A DNA stretch of 64,000 nt from Streptomyces showdoensis (GCF_039535475.1 NZ_BAAAXG010000026.1:1922001-1986000); one strand, 5' to 3'; shown: positions 41,952 through 51,062, numbered from the stretch's first letter. Notes: generated from the sequence alone by a model not told the origin. Numbers and translations are program-made.

Positions 41952-43256
41952 ATGTCAGCCGCCGGGAGAAGGAACCCTGTCCGTGCGTCCAGGAGGACGC
42001 TCGCCGTCGGCGCCCTCGCCGTCGCCCTGACCGCAGGCCTGGCCGGCTGCTCGGGCTCCGGCGACACGGCCCAGCAGGGCGCGCGGGGCGGTGCGGGCGC
42101 CAAGAAGGCGCCGGCCGCGGCCCCGCAGAGCGCGACGCGGCTGATCGGCGACGGCTCGACCGCCTTCACCGGGAACCAGCCGGACCAGCCGGTCTGGGAA
42201 CGCCTGAAGCCGGGTCAGCAGCCACCGCAGTTCGTGGTGTTCTCCTGGGACGGCGCCGGCGAGGACAGCCAGAAGCTCTTCTCCCACTTCCGCAAGGTGG
42301 GCAAGCGCTACGGCGCGAAGATGACGTACTTCCTCAGCGGCGTCTACCTCCTGCCGGAGTCCAAGCGCGAGATGTACGACCCGCCGCAGCACTCCCCGGG
42401 CCGCTCCGACATCGGCTTCAACGACGTCGAGGGCATCCGCGACACCGTGCGCGAGCTGCGCGGGGCCTGGGAGGAGGGCAACGAGGTCGGCACGCACTTC
42501 AACGGGCACTTCTGCGGCAAGGACGGGGGCGTCGGCACCTGGTCGGTCGAGGAGTGGAAGAGCGAGATCAACCAGGCCAAGTCCTTCGTCAAGAACTGGA
42601 AGACGAACGCCGGACTGAAGGGCGAGAAGCCGCTCCCCTTCGACTACGACAAGGAGCTCGTCGGCGCCCGCACCCCCTGCCTGGAGGGCCGCAAGAACTT
42701 CGTGCAGGCCGCGGCGCAGATGGGCTTCCGCTACGACACCAGCGGCGTCAACGACCAGATCTGGCCCAAGAAGGACCTGGGCCTCTGGGACCTGTCGATG
42801 CAGCTCGTCCCCGTCCCGGGCCGCGCCTTCCAGACGCTCTCGATGGACTACAACTTCCTGGTGAACCAGTCCGGTACGACGCAGGGCGACCCGTCCCAGC
42901 ACGAGTACTGGGGCAACCAGATGCGTGACGGCCTGGTGCAGGCCTTCGAGCGCTCGTACCGGGGCAACCGCGCGCCGCTGATCATCGGCAACCACTTCGA
43001 GTCCTGGAACGGCGGCACGTACATGCGCGCCATCGAGGACACCATCGCCACGGTCTGCGTGCAGAAGGACGTCAAGTGCGTCTCCTTCCGCCAGCTCGCC
43101 GACTGGCTCGACGCCCAGGACCCGGACGTCGTCGCCAAGCTCCGCACCCTGAAGGTGGGCGAGGCCCCGCAGGCCGGCTGGAAGGCCTTCCTGACCCCCC
43201 AGCCGGCCGCCCCCGCGGGCGCCCCGGCCGCGGTCAAGCCGGCTGCACGGCACTGA
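41952..43256 (+). CDS. Polysaccharide deacetylase-like lipoprotein
   Basis: The 434-residue protein has a basic start and a lipoprotein signal with lipobox LAGC near residue 33, so it should be tethered outside the membrane. The body resembles the NodB deacetylase fold. FSWDGAGED is in the place of the catalytic TFDDG, EVGTHFNGHFCG supplies the His-x3-His metal ligands, and GARTPCLEGR stands for the RxP motif. IIGNHFESWNGG lies near the end. It may act on cell-wall or capsular sugars. The ATG follows GAGGAGAGG. The TFDDG change makes activity uncertain. Confidence 0.78.
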   Translation: MSAAGRRNPVRASRRTLAVGALAVALTAGLAGCSGSGDTAQQGARGGAGAKKAPAAAPQSATRLIGDGSTAFTGNQPDQPVWERLKPGQQPPQFVVFSWDGAGEDSQKLFSHFRKVGKRYGAKMTYFLSGVYLLPESKREMYDPPQHSPGRSDIGFNDVEGIRDTVRELRGAWEEGNEVGTHFNGHFCGKDGGVGTWSVEEWKSEINQAKSFVKNWKTNAGLKGEKPLPFDYDKELVGARTPCLEGRKNFVQAAAQMGFRYDTSGVNDQIWPKKDLGLWDLSMQLVPVPGRAFQTLSMDYNFLVNQSGTTQGDPSQHEYWGNQMRDGLVQAFERSYRGNRAPLIIGNHFESWNGGTYMRAIEDTIATVCVQKDVKCVSFRQLADWLDAQDPDVVAKLRTLKVGEAPQAGWKAFLTPQPAAPAGAPAAVKPAARH

Positions 43257-43266
43257 ACCCTTCGGA

Positions 43267-43312
43267 CAGTACGAACCCGGGGTCGACCTGCGCCGCCAGG
43301 TCGGCCCCGGTC
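43267..43312 (-). repeat. 46-bp copy of the 3' coding end of the next gene
   Basis: Bases 43267-43312 are identical to 43443-43488, which encode TGADLAAQVDPGFVL near the C-terminus of the MinD/CooC-like ATPase. The copy starts 10 nt after the lipoprotein stop and lies 97 nt beyond the ATPase stop. It continues in frame for a few codons to its own stop, so the 3' end of the gene has been duplicated downstream of itself. Confidence 0.9.
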
Positions 43313-43409
43313 CCCTCTTCTCCTGCTCCCCTCGCACCGCTCGGCGCCGGGGCGCCTCCCGGGCTTCGGGGCGCTGCGCCGGACTCCGTCCGCCGGTGGG
43401 GGCGGCGAG

Positions 43410-44396
43410 TCAGCTCGGCTGCGGTACGGCCAGGCGCTCGTCCAGTACGAACCCGGGGTCGACCTGCGCCGCCAGGTCGGCCCCGGTCTTCGCGTTGCCC
43501 CAGCTCTCCGCGTTCTTCAGGTGGAAGTGGACCATCTGGCGCGTGTAGCGCTCCCAGTCGCGGTGGGCGTACGAGTCGTCCGCCGCGTTCTGCAGGGCCT
43601 GCAGGGCCATGCGGTTGGCGGCTTCCAGGAGTTCGAAGCGGGGCGGGCGGCCCTTCTCCATGGAGCGGACCCAGTCGGAGTGGCCGACCGTCACCAGCAG
43701 GTCGTCGCCGACCTCGGCGCGCAGGAACTCCACGTCGTCCGCGCCCTGCACCTTGTTGCCGACCACGCGCAGCGCGACGCCGAAGTCCCGCGCGTACTCC
43801 TTGTACTGGCGGTAGACGGAGACGCCCTTGCGGGTCGGTTCGGCGACCAGGAAGGTCATGTCGAAGCGGGTGAACAGGCCCGAGGCGAAGGAGTCCGAGC
43901 CCGCGGTCATGTCGACCACCACGTACTCGTCGGCCCCGTCCACCAGGTGGTTCAGGCACAGCTCCACGGCGCCGACCTTCGAGTGGTAACACGCCACGCC
44001 GAGGTCCGACTCGGTGAACGGACCGGTCGCCATCAGCCGGATCCCGCCGTCGTCGAGCGGTACGGAACGGGCGCAGGCCTCGTAGACGGGGTTCTCCTCG
44101 CGGACCCGGAGCAGCCGCGAGCCCTCCCCGGGCGGAGTCGTCTTGATCATCGTGTCGGAGGAGGTGATCCGCGGGTTGGAACCCCGCAGGTACTCCTTGA
44201 TCAGCGGCAGGTGCGCGCCCATCGCGGGCAGCGCGGCGGCCTCGTCGTCGGAGAGGCCGAGCGCCGCCCCGAGGTGCTGGTTGATGTCGGCGTCCACCGC
44301 GACGACCGGGGCCCCGGCGGCGGCGAGGTGTCGGATGAAGAGCGAGGACAGCGTGGTCTTGCCGCTGCCGCCCTTCCCCACGAAAGCGATCTTCAT
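43410..44396 (-). CDS. MinD/CooC-like P-loop ATPase
   Basis: The 328-residue protein opens MKIAFVGKGGSGKTTLSSLF, the deviant Walker A of the SIMIBI class. DADINQHLG and VVVDMTAGSDSFASGLFTRF (switch II) follow. It resembles CooC-type ATPases that load metal centres and MinD-type positioning ATPases. The gene lies in the stretch leading to the tad locus. The ATG at 44396 has AGGTGA upstream; a GTG at 44402 is equally possible. Function is inferred from fold alone. Confidence 0.82.
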   Translation of the reverse strand: MKIAFVGKGGSGKTTLSSLFIRHLAAAGAPVVAVDADINQHLGAALGLSDDEAAALPAMGAHLPLIKEYLRGSNPRITSSDTMIKTTPPGEGSRLLRVREENPVYEACARSVPLDDGGIRLMATGPFTESDLGVACYHSKVGAVELCLNHLVDGADEYVVVDMTAGSDSFASGLFTRFDMTFLVAEPTRKGVSVYRQYKEYARDFGVALRVVGNKVQGADDVEFLRAEVGDDLLVTVGHSDWVRSMEKGRPPRFELLEAANRMALQALQNAADDSYAHRDWERYTRQMVHFHLKNAESWGNAKTGADLAAQVDPGFVLDERLAVPQPS

Positions 44397-44498
44397 GTTC
44401 ACCTAGGGTAGTGGTTCCCTCGCACCACGTGGTCGAAGTGCGTGAAGAAGACCACTCCAAGGTGGGGCGACGGTCCGGGGCGCGTAGCCTCCCTACTT

Positions 44499-45317
44499 AT
44501 GAGTACGCACGCCTCTGACCCCCTGGCCGCCCTCGGCTCCCTGCCGGGCGTCGCCGACTCGGTGGACTCCGTACGCAAGGCCGTCGACCGGGTCTACGGC
44601 CACCGTGTGATGCGCCGCCGCAGCAACGAGATCACCTCCGAGGCGGCCCTGCGCGGGGCGCGCGGCTCGGCCGCCCTGTCGGGCGCCGACTGGGCCCTGG
44701 AGGAGGTCCGCCGGCGCACCGACTTCAGCGGCGACGAGGAGGCCCGCACGATCGGAGCCGCCCTGCGGCTCGGCGCGGAGTGCGGCCAGCTCCTGTCCAT
44801 CTGGCGGCAGTCCCCGCTGCGGGTGCTCGCCCGGCTGCACCTGGTCGCCGAGGGCGACCCGCGCGACACGACGGGCCGGCCGCGCCAGGCGGGCGAGCCG
44901 GTCGACGAGCCGCTGATCGAGGCACCGCTGCCGGACCCGGCCGAGGTCTCGGGGCGGCTCGACGGCCTCGCCGACCTGATCATCGCGGGCGGCAGCGCCC
45001 CGGCCCTGGTGACCGCCGCCGTGGTGCACGGCGAGCTGCTCGCCCTGCGCCCCTTCACCTCGCGCAACGGCCTGATCGCGCGCGCCGCCGAGCGGATCGT
45101 GCTGATCGGCAGCGGACTGGACCCGAAGGCGATCTGCCCGGCCGAGGTCGGCCACGCCGAGCTGGGGCGGGCGGCGTACGTCGCCGCCTTCGAGGGGTAC
45201 CTCTCGGGCACCCCGGAGGGCGTGGGCGCCTGGATCACGCACTGCGGGCGCGCGGTGGAGCTGGGGGTGCGGGAGTCGACGGCCGTCTGCGAGGCGCTGC
45301 AGCGCGGCGCGGCCTGA
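44499..45317 (+). CDS. Degenerate Fic-like protein
   Basis: The 272-residue alpha-helical protein contains LALRPFTSRNGLIARAAERI, which aligns with the Fic AMP-transferase motif HPFxxGNGRxxR but lacks the catalytic His and the GNGR core. The N-terminal TSEAALRGARGSAALSGADW resembles the region preceding Fic domains. Database names such as oxidoreductase would not be supported by anything visible. It is divergent from the ATPase and may be a structural or regulatory relic of the Fic fold. Confidence 0.65.
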   Translation: MSTHASDPLAALGSLPGVADSVDSVRKAVDRVYGHRVMRRRSNEITSEAALRGARGSAALSGADWALEEVRRRTDFSGDEEARTIGAALRLGAECGQLLSIWRQSPLRVLARLHLVAEGDPRDTTGRPRQAGEPVDEPLIEAPLPDPAEVSGRLDGLADLIIAGGSAPALVTAAVVHGELLALRPFTSRNGLIARAAERIVLIGSGLDPKAICPAEVGHAELGRAAYVAAFEGYLSGTPEGVGAWITHCGRAVELGVRESTAVCEALQRGAA

Positions 45318-45353
45318 CGGTCCGAAGGCCCGGTCCGGGCCCGGACATGGGTT

Positions 45354-45382
45354 GCGGCGGTACCAAGGAGCGGTACCGCCGC
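45354..45382. terminator. 11-bp hairpin after the Fic-like gene
   Basis: GCGGCGGTACC and GGTACCGCCGC flank a 7-nt loop, 37 nt after the stop. Confidence 0.8.
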
Positions 45383-45637
45383 TGGCACGTCTACCCAGTT
45401 ACCAAGCGTCCTCGATATGTGCCCATCAGGCGGGGAACTTTGCCCGTCGCCTGGTGCGGCTGGCCCTTAATCGAAGGGTCGACGTCGCGTGGGTGCCAGG
45501 TTTCTGTGCTTAGGTCCGTGGGGCCGTGATGCTCAACAGGTGATCCTCTCGGATGTCCTAGGTCTCGCGGGCCTGCTTCCTTTCTACTCCTGTCCGGGAG
45601 GAAGCGAAAGTCCTGACTCCGCTTCTTTGCTTTCGTC
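45383..45637. other. Gene-free stretch
   Basis: This 255-nt stretch between convergent genes is lower in GC than its neighbours. It contains GAAGCGAAAGTCC... with a matching GCTTC near 45602-45625, a weak stem. Frames here are short and not protein-like. Nothing can be named. Confidence 0.35.
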
Positions 45638-46528
45638 TCAAATCCGGGCAAAGCGATCGGCAAGTGCGGTGGCCTTGGCTGCCTGGGCCGCCTGCGCGAG
45701 CGCGGCCTGCTTGCGGCGGCTGGCGTACCAGACGAGCCCCGCGGTGGCGGCCGCCGCTCCCACGGCCGCCGCGGCGACCAGAGCCGGGCGGGGCGGCATG
45801 CGGAACTCGGGCAGTCGCTGCTTGAGCCGGACGGGCTTGTCGAAGACGAGCACCGGCCAGTCCCGGGCCGTCGCCTCGCGCCGCAGGGTCCGGTCGGGGT
45901 TCACGGCGTACGGGTGGCCCACCGACTCCAGCATCGGCAGGTCGGTCGCCGAGTCGCTGTACGCGTAACAGCGGGAGAGGTCGTAGCCCTCCGACTCCGC
46001 GAGCTCCCGGACCGCCTCGGCCTTGGTCGGGCCGTACGCGTAGTACTCCACCTCGCCGGTGAAGCAGCCGTCCTCCCCGACCACCATCCGGGTGGCGACG
46101 ACCCGGTCGGCGCCCAGCATCTCTCCGATCGGCTCGACCACCTCCGCACCCGAGGTCGAGACGATCACGACGTCCCGGCCGGCGGCGTGGTGGCCCTCGA
46201 TGAGCGAGGCGGCCTCGTCGTAGATGATCGGGTCGATCAGGTCGTGCAGGGTCTCGGCGACGAGCTCCTTGACCTGTGCGACGTTCCAGCCTTTGCAGAG
46301 CGCGGAAAGGTATTCGCGCATCCGCTCCATCTGGTCGTGATCGGCTCCGCCCACCAGGAACACGAACTGGATGTAGGCCGTCCGCAGCGCGGCACGGCGG
46401 CTGATCAGTCCGCCCCGGTAGAAGGACTTGCTGAAGGTCAGCGTCGAGGACTTCGCAATGACCGTCTTGTCCAGGTCAAAGAAGGCGGCTGCGCGCGGCA
46501 TCGAGTGGTTTTCCACGAGCCCGAGCAT
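45638..46528 (-). CDS. HAD-IB family phosphatase with a C-terminal membrane helix
   Basis: The 296-residue protein has HAD motifs: AAAFFDLDKTVIAKSS (nucleophile Asp), VVIVSTSGAEVVEPIG (motif II Ser/Thr), the lysine region PTKAEAVRELA and AYSDSATDLPMLESVGHPYAVNP (motif IV). This is the SerB/CicA-like IB group. The end carries a helix (ALVAAAAVGAAAATAGLVWYA) and a basic tail, so it is membrane attached. It is divergent from the pilus operon, as is common in actinomycetes. A GTG at 46516 is an alternative start. Confidence 0.86.
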   Translation of the reverse strand: MLGLVENHSMPRAAAFFDLDKTVIAKSSTLTFSKSFYRGGLISRRAALRTAYIQFVFLVGGADHDQMERMREYLSALCKGWNVAQVKELVAETLHDLIDPIIYDEAASLIEGHHAAGRDVVIVSTSGAEVVEPIGEMLGADRVVATRMVVGEDGCFTGEVEYYAYGPTKAEAVRELAESEGYDLSRCYAYSDSATDLPMLESVGHPYAVNPDRTLRREATARDWPVLVFDKPVRLKQRLPEFRMPPRPALVAAAAVGAAAATAGLVWYASRRKQAALAQAAQAAKATALADRFARI

Positions 46529-46979
46529 AGGTGCCCGCCATTCGGCGTACGCTGGGGCGCGTGGGTTTGCCTGAGAAGGCTCTCGGGTACACCATGGAAG
46601 TCACGGATCGTTCGCGACCGTGCTAACCCGGACCGGCTCCTCCCCCCCCGAGTCGGCCGGAGAGACGACCCCCGCTCTCCCCCCCGGCGGGGGTCGTCGC
46701 ATGTCCGGACGCGTTTTCGTCCGATGTTCCACCACTTTCGCGCCTCCCTTCGACCCGTGCCCCGGCGAGGGCCGGGCGGGCATGTGCACCCTCATTTCGC
46801 TACTCAGCGTAGTCGGCGTGCTGCTCTCCGGGCAGTCCCGGTTTGGGTGGCGAAGTTATTCACAACCCCCGGGTTATCCACAGTTTTCGAGCAAGATCCA
46901 CACGATTTCCGAGTCGGCGTCACGGTGATTCCGGCCGCGAACTTCGCGGACCGCAGGATTCACGTGAGGGGTGTGTGCC
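46529..46979. other. Upstream region of the tad operon
   Basis: No gene is seen. A hairpin with an 11-bp stem (GACGACCCCCG and complement) lies at 46664-46698. Two DnaA-type nonamers, TTATTCACA (46856-46864) and TTATCCACA (46874-46882), lie 18 nt apart in an AT-rich island at 46850-46915. The tad operon promoter is probably at 46900-46970. Confidence 0.45.
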
Positions 46980-48245
46980 GTGGAGGGATCGAAGGCTTCC
47001 GGAACGCCGGCGGGTGCCGGACCGGGATCGGGCTCGGGATCCGACCTGGGATCGGGCTCGGGAACGGGTCTGGGATCGGGCTCGGGAACGGGTCTGGGAA
47101 CGGGCTCGGGAACGGGTGGGGAGAAAGGCCGGGGCGGGAGCGCGGGCGGCGGTGCGCGGCCGGGGCGGGGAGCCGGGGACGGAGGGGCCCGGCCGCCGCG
47201 GCCGCTGATCGTGACCGAGGACCTCGCGCTCCTCGACGACCTGCTGCGGCTGTGCGCCGCGGCCGGTGCCGACGCCGAGGTGCACCACACCGTGCCCGAG
47301 CGCGGCGGCTGGACCGACCCGCCGCTCGTCCTCGTCGGCGACGACGCCGCGGCCCGCTGCCGCGGCGCCACCCGCAGGCCGGGCGTGCTGCTCGTCGGCC
47401 GCGACCCCGACGACCCGGGCGTGTGGCGGCGCGCCGTCGAGCTCGGCGCGGACGACGTGCTGATCCTCCCCGGCGACGAGACCCGGCTGGTCGACCGGAT
47501 CGCCGACGCGGCCGAGGGGGTCGGCAGGCAGGCGCTGACCGTCGGCGTCATCGGGGGACGCGGGGGTGCGGGGGCCTCGACCCTCGCCTGCGCCCTCGCG
47601 CTCGCCGCCGCGAGGGCCGGGCGGCGCACCCTGCTCGTCGACGGCGACCCGCTCGGCGGCGGACTCGACGTGCTGCTCGGTGGGGAGCGGGCCGAAGGGC
47701 GGCGCTGGCCCGACTTCGCCGCCTCGAAGGGCCGGGTGGCCGGCGGAGCCCTGGAGGAGTCGCTGCCCTCGGTGCGGGGGCTCAGGGTGCTCAGCTGGGA
47801 CCGCGGCGACTCGGTGAGCGTGCCGCCCGCGGCCATGCGCTCGGTGCTCGCCGCGGCCCGTCGGCGTGGCGGGGTGGTCGTGGTCGATCTGCCCCGCCGG
47901 GTCGACGGCGCGGTCGCCGAGGCCCTCGCCCAGCTCGACCTCGGACTGCTGCTGGTCCCCGGCGAGTTGCGGGCGGTCGCCGCCGCGCACCGGGTGGCCT
48001 CGACGGTCGGGATGGTGCTGCGGGACCTGCGCGCGGTGGTCCGCGGGCCGTATGCGCCCGGGCTCGACGAGCGGTGGATCGCCGACGCCCTGCGGCTCCC
48101 CCTCGCGGGTGAACTCCCCTACGACCCCGGGCTCTCGGCGGCACGGGACGGCGATCCGCCGCCGGGTGCCGACGCCCGTGGCGGGCTCGCCCGCTTCTGC
48201 ACCGCGTTCTGGGAGCGGGTCCTCGTGCCGGAGCGTGCGGCATGA
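46980..48245 (+). CDS. CpaE/TadZ-like (Ssd-type) ATPase of the pilus locus
   Basis: The 421-residue protein begins with a 60-residue Gly/Ser/Thr run encoded by GGATCGGGCTCGGGAACGGG-type repeats. A receiver-like domain follows (LIVTEDLALLDDLLRLC, RRPGVLLVGRDPDDPG), then a ParA-like domain with VGVIGGRGGAGASTLA (P-loop lacking the canonical GKT) and VVVVDLPRRVDGAVAEAL. TadZ/CpaE proteins place the pilus secretion machine at the pole or septum; the actinobacterial version is called Ssd. GTG 46980 was chosen with AGGGG 8 nt upstream. It is the first gene of the operon. Confidence 0.82.
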   Translation: MEGSKASGTPAGAGPGSGSGSDLGSGSGTGLGSGSGTGLGTGSGTGGEKGRGGSAGGGARPGRGAGDGGARPPRPLIVTEDLALLDDLLRLCAAAGADAEVHHTVPERGGWTDPPLVLVGDDAAARCRGATRRPGVLLVGRDPDDPGVWRRAVELGADDVLILPGDETRLVDRIADAAEGVGRQALTVGVIGGRGGAGASTLACALALAAARAGRRTLLVDGDPLGGGLDVLLGGERAEGRRWPDFAASKGRVAGGALEESLPSVRGLRVLSWDRGDSVSVPPAAMRSVLAAARRRGGVVVVDLPRRVDGAVAEALAQLDLGLLLVPGELRAVAAAHRVASTVGMVLRDLRAVVRGPYAPGLDERWIADALRLPLAGELPYDPGLSAARDGDPPPGADARGGLARFCTAFWERVLVPERAA

Positions 48246-49423
48246 GCGGGGCGGGGCTGCTCGAAGCGGTGCGGCAGCGGCTCGCCGAGAGCGGTGCGGA
48301 GCCGACCCCGGCACGGGTCGCCGCCGCGCTGCGGGCGCAGGGGAGGCTGCTCGGGGATTCCGAAGTGCTCGGCGCGGCGGAGGAGTTGCGGAGCGAGCTG
48401 GTCGGCACGGGCCCGCTGGAGCCGCTGCTCGCCGACCCGCGCGTCACAGACGTGCTGGTCTCGGCGCCCGACCGGGTCTGGGTGGACCGGGGCGCGGGCC
48501 TCGAACCGACCCGGGTGACGTTCCCGGACGCCGCGGCGGTACGGCGCCTCGCGCAGCGGCTCGCGGCCGTGGCAGGGCGCCGGCTCGACGACGCCAGGCC
48601 CTGGGTGGACGCGCGCCTGCCGGACGGCACCCGGATGCACGCCGTCCTGCCGCCTGTCGCGGTCGGTTCGACCTGTCTCTCGCTGCGGGTGGTGCGGCCG
48701 AGGGCCTTCTCCGTGGCGGAGCTGGCCGAGGCCGGCACCGTCCCGCCGGGCGGCGCGCCGCTGCTGCGGGCGCTGGTCGAGGCCCGGGTCTCCTTCCTCG
48801 TCAGCGGGGGCACGGGATCGGGCAAGACGACCCTGCTGTCCACGCTGCTCGGTCTGGTGGGTGAGCGGGAGCGGATCGTCATCGCCGAGGACTCGGCCGA
48901 ACTGCGCCCCGACCACCCGCACGTGGTGCGCCTGGAGGCCCGCCCGCCCAATCAGGAGGGAGCCGGTTCGGTGACCCTGCGGGACCTGGTGCGGCAGGCG
49001 CTGCGGATGCGGCCGGACCGGCTGGTGGTCGGCGAGGTCAGGGGCCCCGAGGCGGTCGACCTGCTGGCCGCCCTCAACACGGGTCACGAGGGCGGCTGCG
49101 GCACCGTCCACGCCAACACCGCCGCCGACGTCCCGGCCCGACTGGAGGCCCTCGGCACGGCCGCGGGGCTCGACCGGGCCGCCCTGCACAGCCAGTTGGG
49201 CGCCGGACTCTCCGCGGTGCTGCACCTGGTGCGGGACCGGTCGGGGCGGCGGCGCATCGCCGAGGTGCACGTCCTCGCGCGGGACCGGGAGGGGCTGGTG
49301 GTGACGGTGCCCGCGCTGTCCTGGGCGGTGGACGGGTTCCGGCGGGAGCGGGGCTGGGAGCGGCTGGCGTCGCTGATCGGAAGAGCCGTGACGACGCCGA
49401 CGGGCGAGGAGGCAGCGCGATGA
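48242..49423 (+). CDS. tadA: TadA/CpaF secretion ATPase
   Basis: The 393-residue protein has the CpaF order: an N-terminal helical part (ELVGTGPLEPLLADPRVTDVLV), Walker A SGGTGSGKTTLLS, IVIAEDSAELRP (Walker B/Asp box), RPDRLVVGEVRGPEA and the His box TGHEGGCGTVHANTA. It powers Flp pilus assembly from the cytoplasmic face. It overlaps the upstream gene by ATGA and the next one by ATGA. Confidence 0.93.
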   Translation: MSGAGLLEAVRQRLAESGAEPTPARVAAALRAQGRLLGDSEVLGAAEELRSELVGTGPLEPLLADPRVTDVLVSAPDRVWVDRGAGLEPTRVTFPDAAAVRRLAQRLAAVAGRRLDDARPWVDARLPDGTRMHAVLPPVAVGSTCLSLRVVRPRAFSVAELAEAGTVPPGGAPLLRALVEARVSFLVSGGTGSGKTTLLSTLLGLVGERERIVIAEDSAELRPDHPHVVRLEARPPNQEGAGSVTLRDLVRQALRMRPDRLVVGEVRGPEAVDLLAALNTGHEGGCGTVHANTAADVPARLEALGTAAGLDRAALHSQLGAGLSAVLHLVRDRSGRRRIAEVHVLARDREGLVVTVPALSWAVDGFRRERGWERLASLIGRAVTTPTGEEAAR

Positions 49424-50310
49424 CGGCGATGACGGCGATGACGCCGATGACGGTGATCACGGGTGGTGCCGCGGCGCAGGGGGCGGCGGTGCTGTGCGCG
49501 GGAGGCGCGCTCTGGTGGACGGCCGAGCGGGAGCGGGCGCTCCGCCGGGCTCGGGCGGTCCTGGCGGTGCCCGGCGGAGGTGCTGCGGCCTGGCCGGCGG
49601 CCTTCGGGCGGTGGCGGGAGGCGGCCCGGGGGCGGCCCGAGTGGCTGTGCCTGCCCCTGGCGGCCCTGCTCGGGCTGCTCGGGGGCTCGCTCCTGCCGCT
49701 GCTCGTGGGGGCGGTGGCGGTGCCGCTGGTGGGACGACGGCTGCGGGCGGCCGGGGCCCGGCGGGAGCGGGGGGCGCGCGGCGACGGGGTGGTGGCCCTG
49801 TGCGGGGCGGTCGCGGGCGAGCTGAGAGCAGGGTGGCAGCCCGCGCAGGCCCTCGCGTTCGCCGCCCGCACGACGGGGGCGCTGGGCGGGCAGGAGGCGG
49901 CGGTCGTGGCGGCGGCCCGGTTCGGCGGGGACGTGCCGGAGGCGCTGCGGCGGGCGGCGCGGCGGGACGGCGCCGACGGGCTCGCGGGGATGGCGGCCTG
50001 CTGGCAGGTGGCGGTGGACGGTGGCGCGGGCCTGGCCGCGGGGCTCGACCGCCTGGAGGCGTCCCTGCGGGCCCACCGGGACCAGCGGGAGCGGCTGCGG
50101 GCCCAGTTGGCCGGGGCCTGGGCGACGGTCGTGGTCCTCGCGGTGCTGCCGGTCGCCGGACTGGGGCTGGGGGCCGCGCTCGGCGCGCGACCGCTGCGGG
50201 TGCTGCTGCACACCCCGGCCGGGCTCGGCTGTCTGGTCGTCGGCGGGGCTCTGGAAGCCCTGGGCCTGTGGTGGGCGGCCCGGATCGTGCGCCGAGGGGA
50301 GGAGGCATGA
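49420..50310 (+). CDS. tadB: TadB-like inner membrane platform protein
   Basis: The 296-residue protein has two N-terminal and two C-terminal helix groups (PLAALLGLLGGSLLPLLVGAVAV, TVVVLAVLPVAGLGLGAALG) flanking a GspF-type domain (VVALCGAVAGELRAGWQPAQAL, ACWQVAVDGGAGLAAGLDRL). The start is repeated: ATGACGGCG-like 9-mers give four in-frame ATGs from 49420, so the exact N-terminus is unclear. Confidence 0.87.
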   Translation: MTAMTAMTPMTVITGGAAAQGAAVLCAGGALWWTAERERALRRARAVLAVPGGGAAAWPAAFGRWREAARGRPEWLCLPLAALLGLLGGSLLPLLVGAVAVPLVGRRLRAAGARRERGARGDGVVALCGAVAGELRAGWQPAQALAFAARTTGALGGQEAAVVAAARFGGDVPEALRRAARRDGADGLAGMAACWQVAVDGGAGLAAGLDRLEASLRAHRDQRERLRAQLAGAWATVVVLAVLPVAGLGLGAALGARPLRVLLHTPAGLGCLVVGGALEALGLWWAARIVRRGEEA

Positions 50311-51062
50311 CGGTGGTGCTCGTGGTGCTCTGCGCCGTGGCGTGGGCGGCGGGCACGGCGGCCGACCGGCGCCGCGAGCGGCGGCTGCGCCTCCGCGTCG
50401 CGGCCCTGCTCGCGGCGGGGCAGGAGCCCGAGCCGGCGCGGCGGCGGCGCCCTTCGCTCCCGCCTCGGTTGCGGGCCTGGGCGGTGCCCTGCGCTGCGGG
50501 GCTCGGCGCGTACGCGCTGATCGGCGGGGTGGCGGGCCTGGTGGCCGGGCTCGGCACCGCCTGGGCGCTGCGCCGCATGCGGGCCCGGCGCCCCTCGGGC
50601 GCCTCGCCGGAGGACGCCGAGACCGTTCGTCAGCTCCCGCTGGCCGCCGATCTGTTGGCGGCCTGCGCCTCGGCCGGTGCCGGACCGGGGGAGTCGGCGG
50701 AGGCGGTGGGCCGGTCGTTGGGCGGACCCGTCGGCGAGCGCCTGATCCGTACGGCGGCCGAGCTGAGGCTGGGCGGCGAACCGGCTGAGGTGTGGCGGAG
50801 GTTCGGCGCGATACCGGGTGCGGAGGGGCTGGCCCGATGCCTGGAGCGGGCCGCCTCCTCCGGGGCGCCTGCGGCCGAGGCCGTGGCCCGGCACGCCGAG
50901 GGCCTGCGGGCGGCCCGGGCCCGCGAGGCGTCCGCCCGGGCGCAGCGGGCGCAGGTGCTGATCACCGCACCGGTGGGGCTCTGCTTCCTGCCCGCGTTCC
51001 TGGCGGTGGGGGTCGCCCCGGTGGTCATCGGCCTGGCGACCGGGCTGCTCGGCGGCGGGTGA
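50307..51062 (+). CDS. tadC: TadC-like inner membrane platform protein
   Basis: The 251-residue protein, coupled to tadB by ATGA, has the GspF-type segments LPLAADLLAACASAGAGPGESAEAVGR and AAELRLGGEPAEVWRRFGAI. Its helices are at the N-terminus and middle (VVLVVLCAVAWAAGTAA, CAAGLGAYALIGGVAGLVAGL) and the C-terminus (VLITAPVGLCFLPAFLAVGVAPVVIGL). TadB and TadC form the platform for pilus extrusion. Confidence 0.88.
   Translation: MTVVLVVLCAVAWAAGTAADRRRERRLRLRVAALLAAGQEPEPARRRRPSLPPRLRAWAVPCAAGLGAYALIGGVAGLVAGLGTAWALRRMRARRPSGASPEDAETVRQLPLAADLLAACASAGAGPGESAEAVGRSLGGPVGERLIRTAAELRLGGEPAEVWRRFGAIPGAEGLARCLERAASSGAPAAEAVARHAEGLRAARAREASARAQRAQVLITAPVGLCFLPAFLAVGVAPVVIGLATGLLGGG

Noticed and set aside
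45391..45663. 90-residue frame on the - strand
   Set aside because: It runs through the HAD gene end and a gene-free stretch, with no ribosome site or domain.
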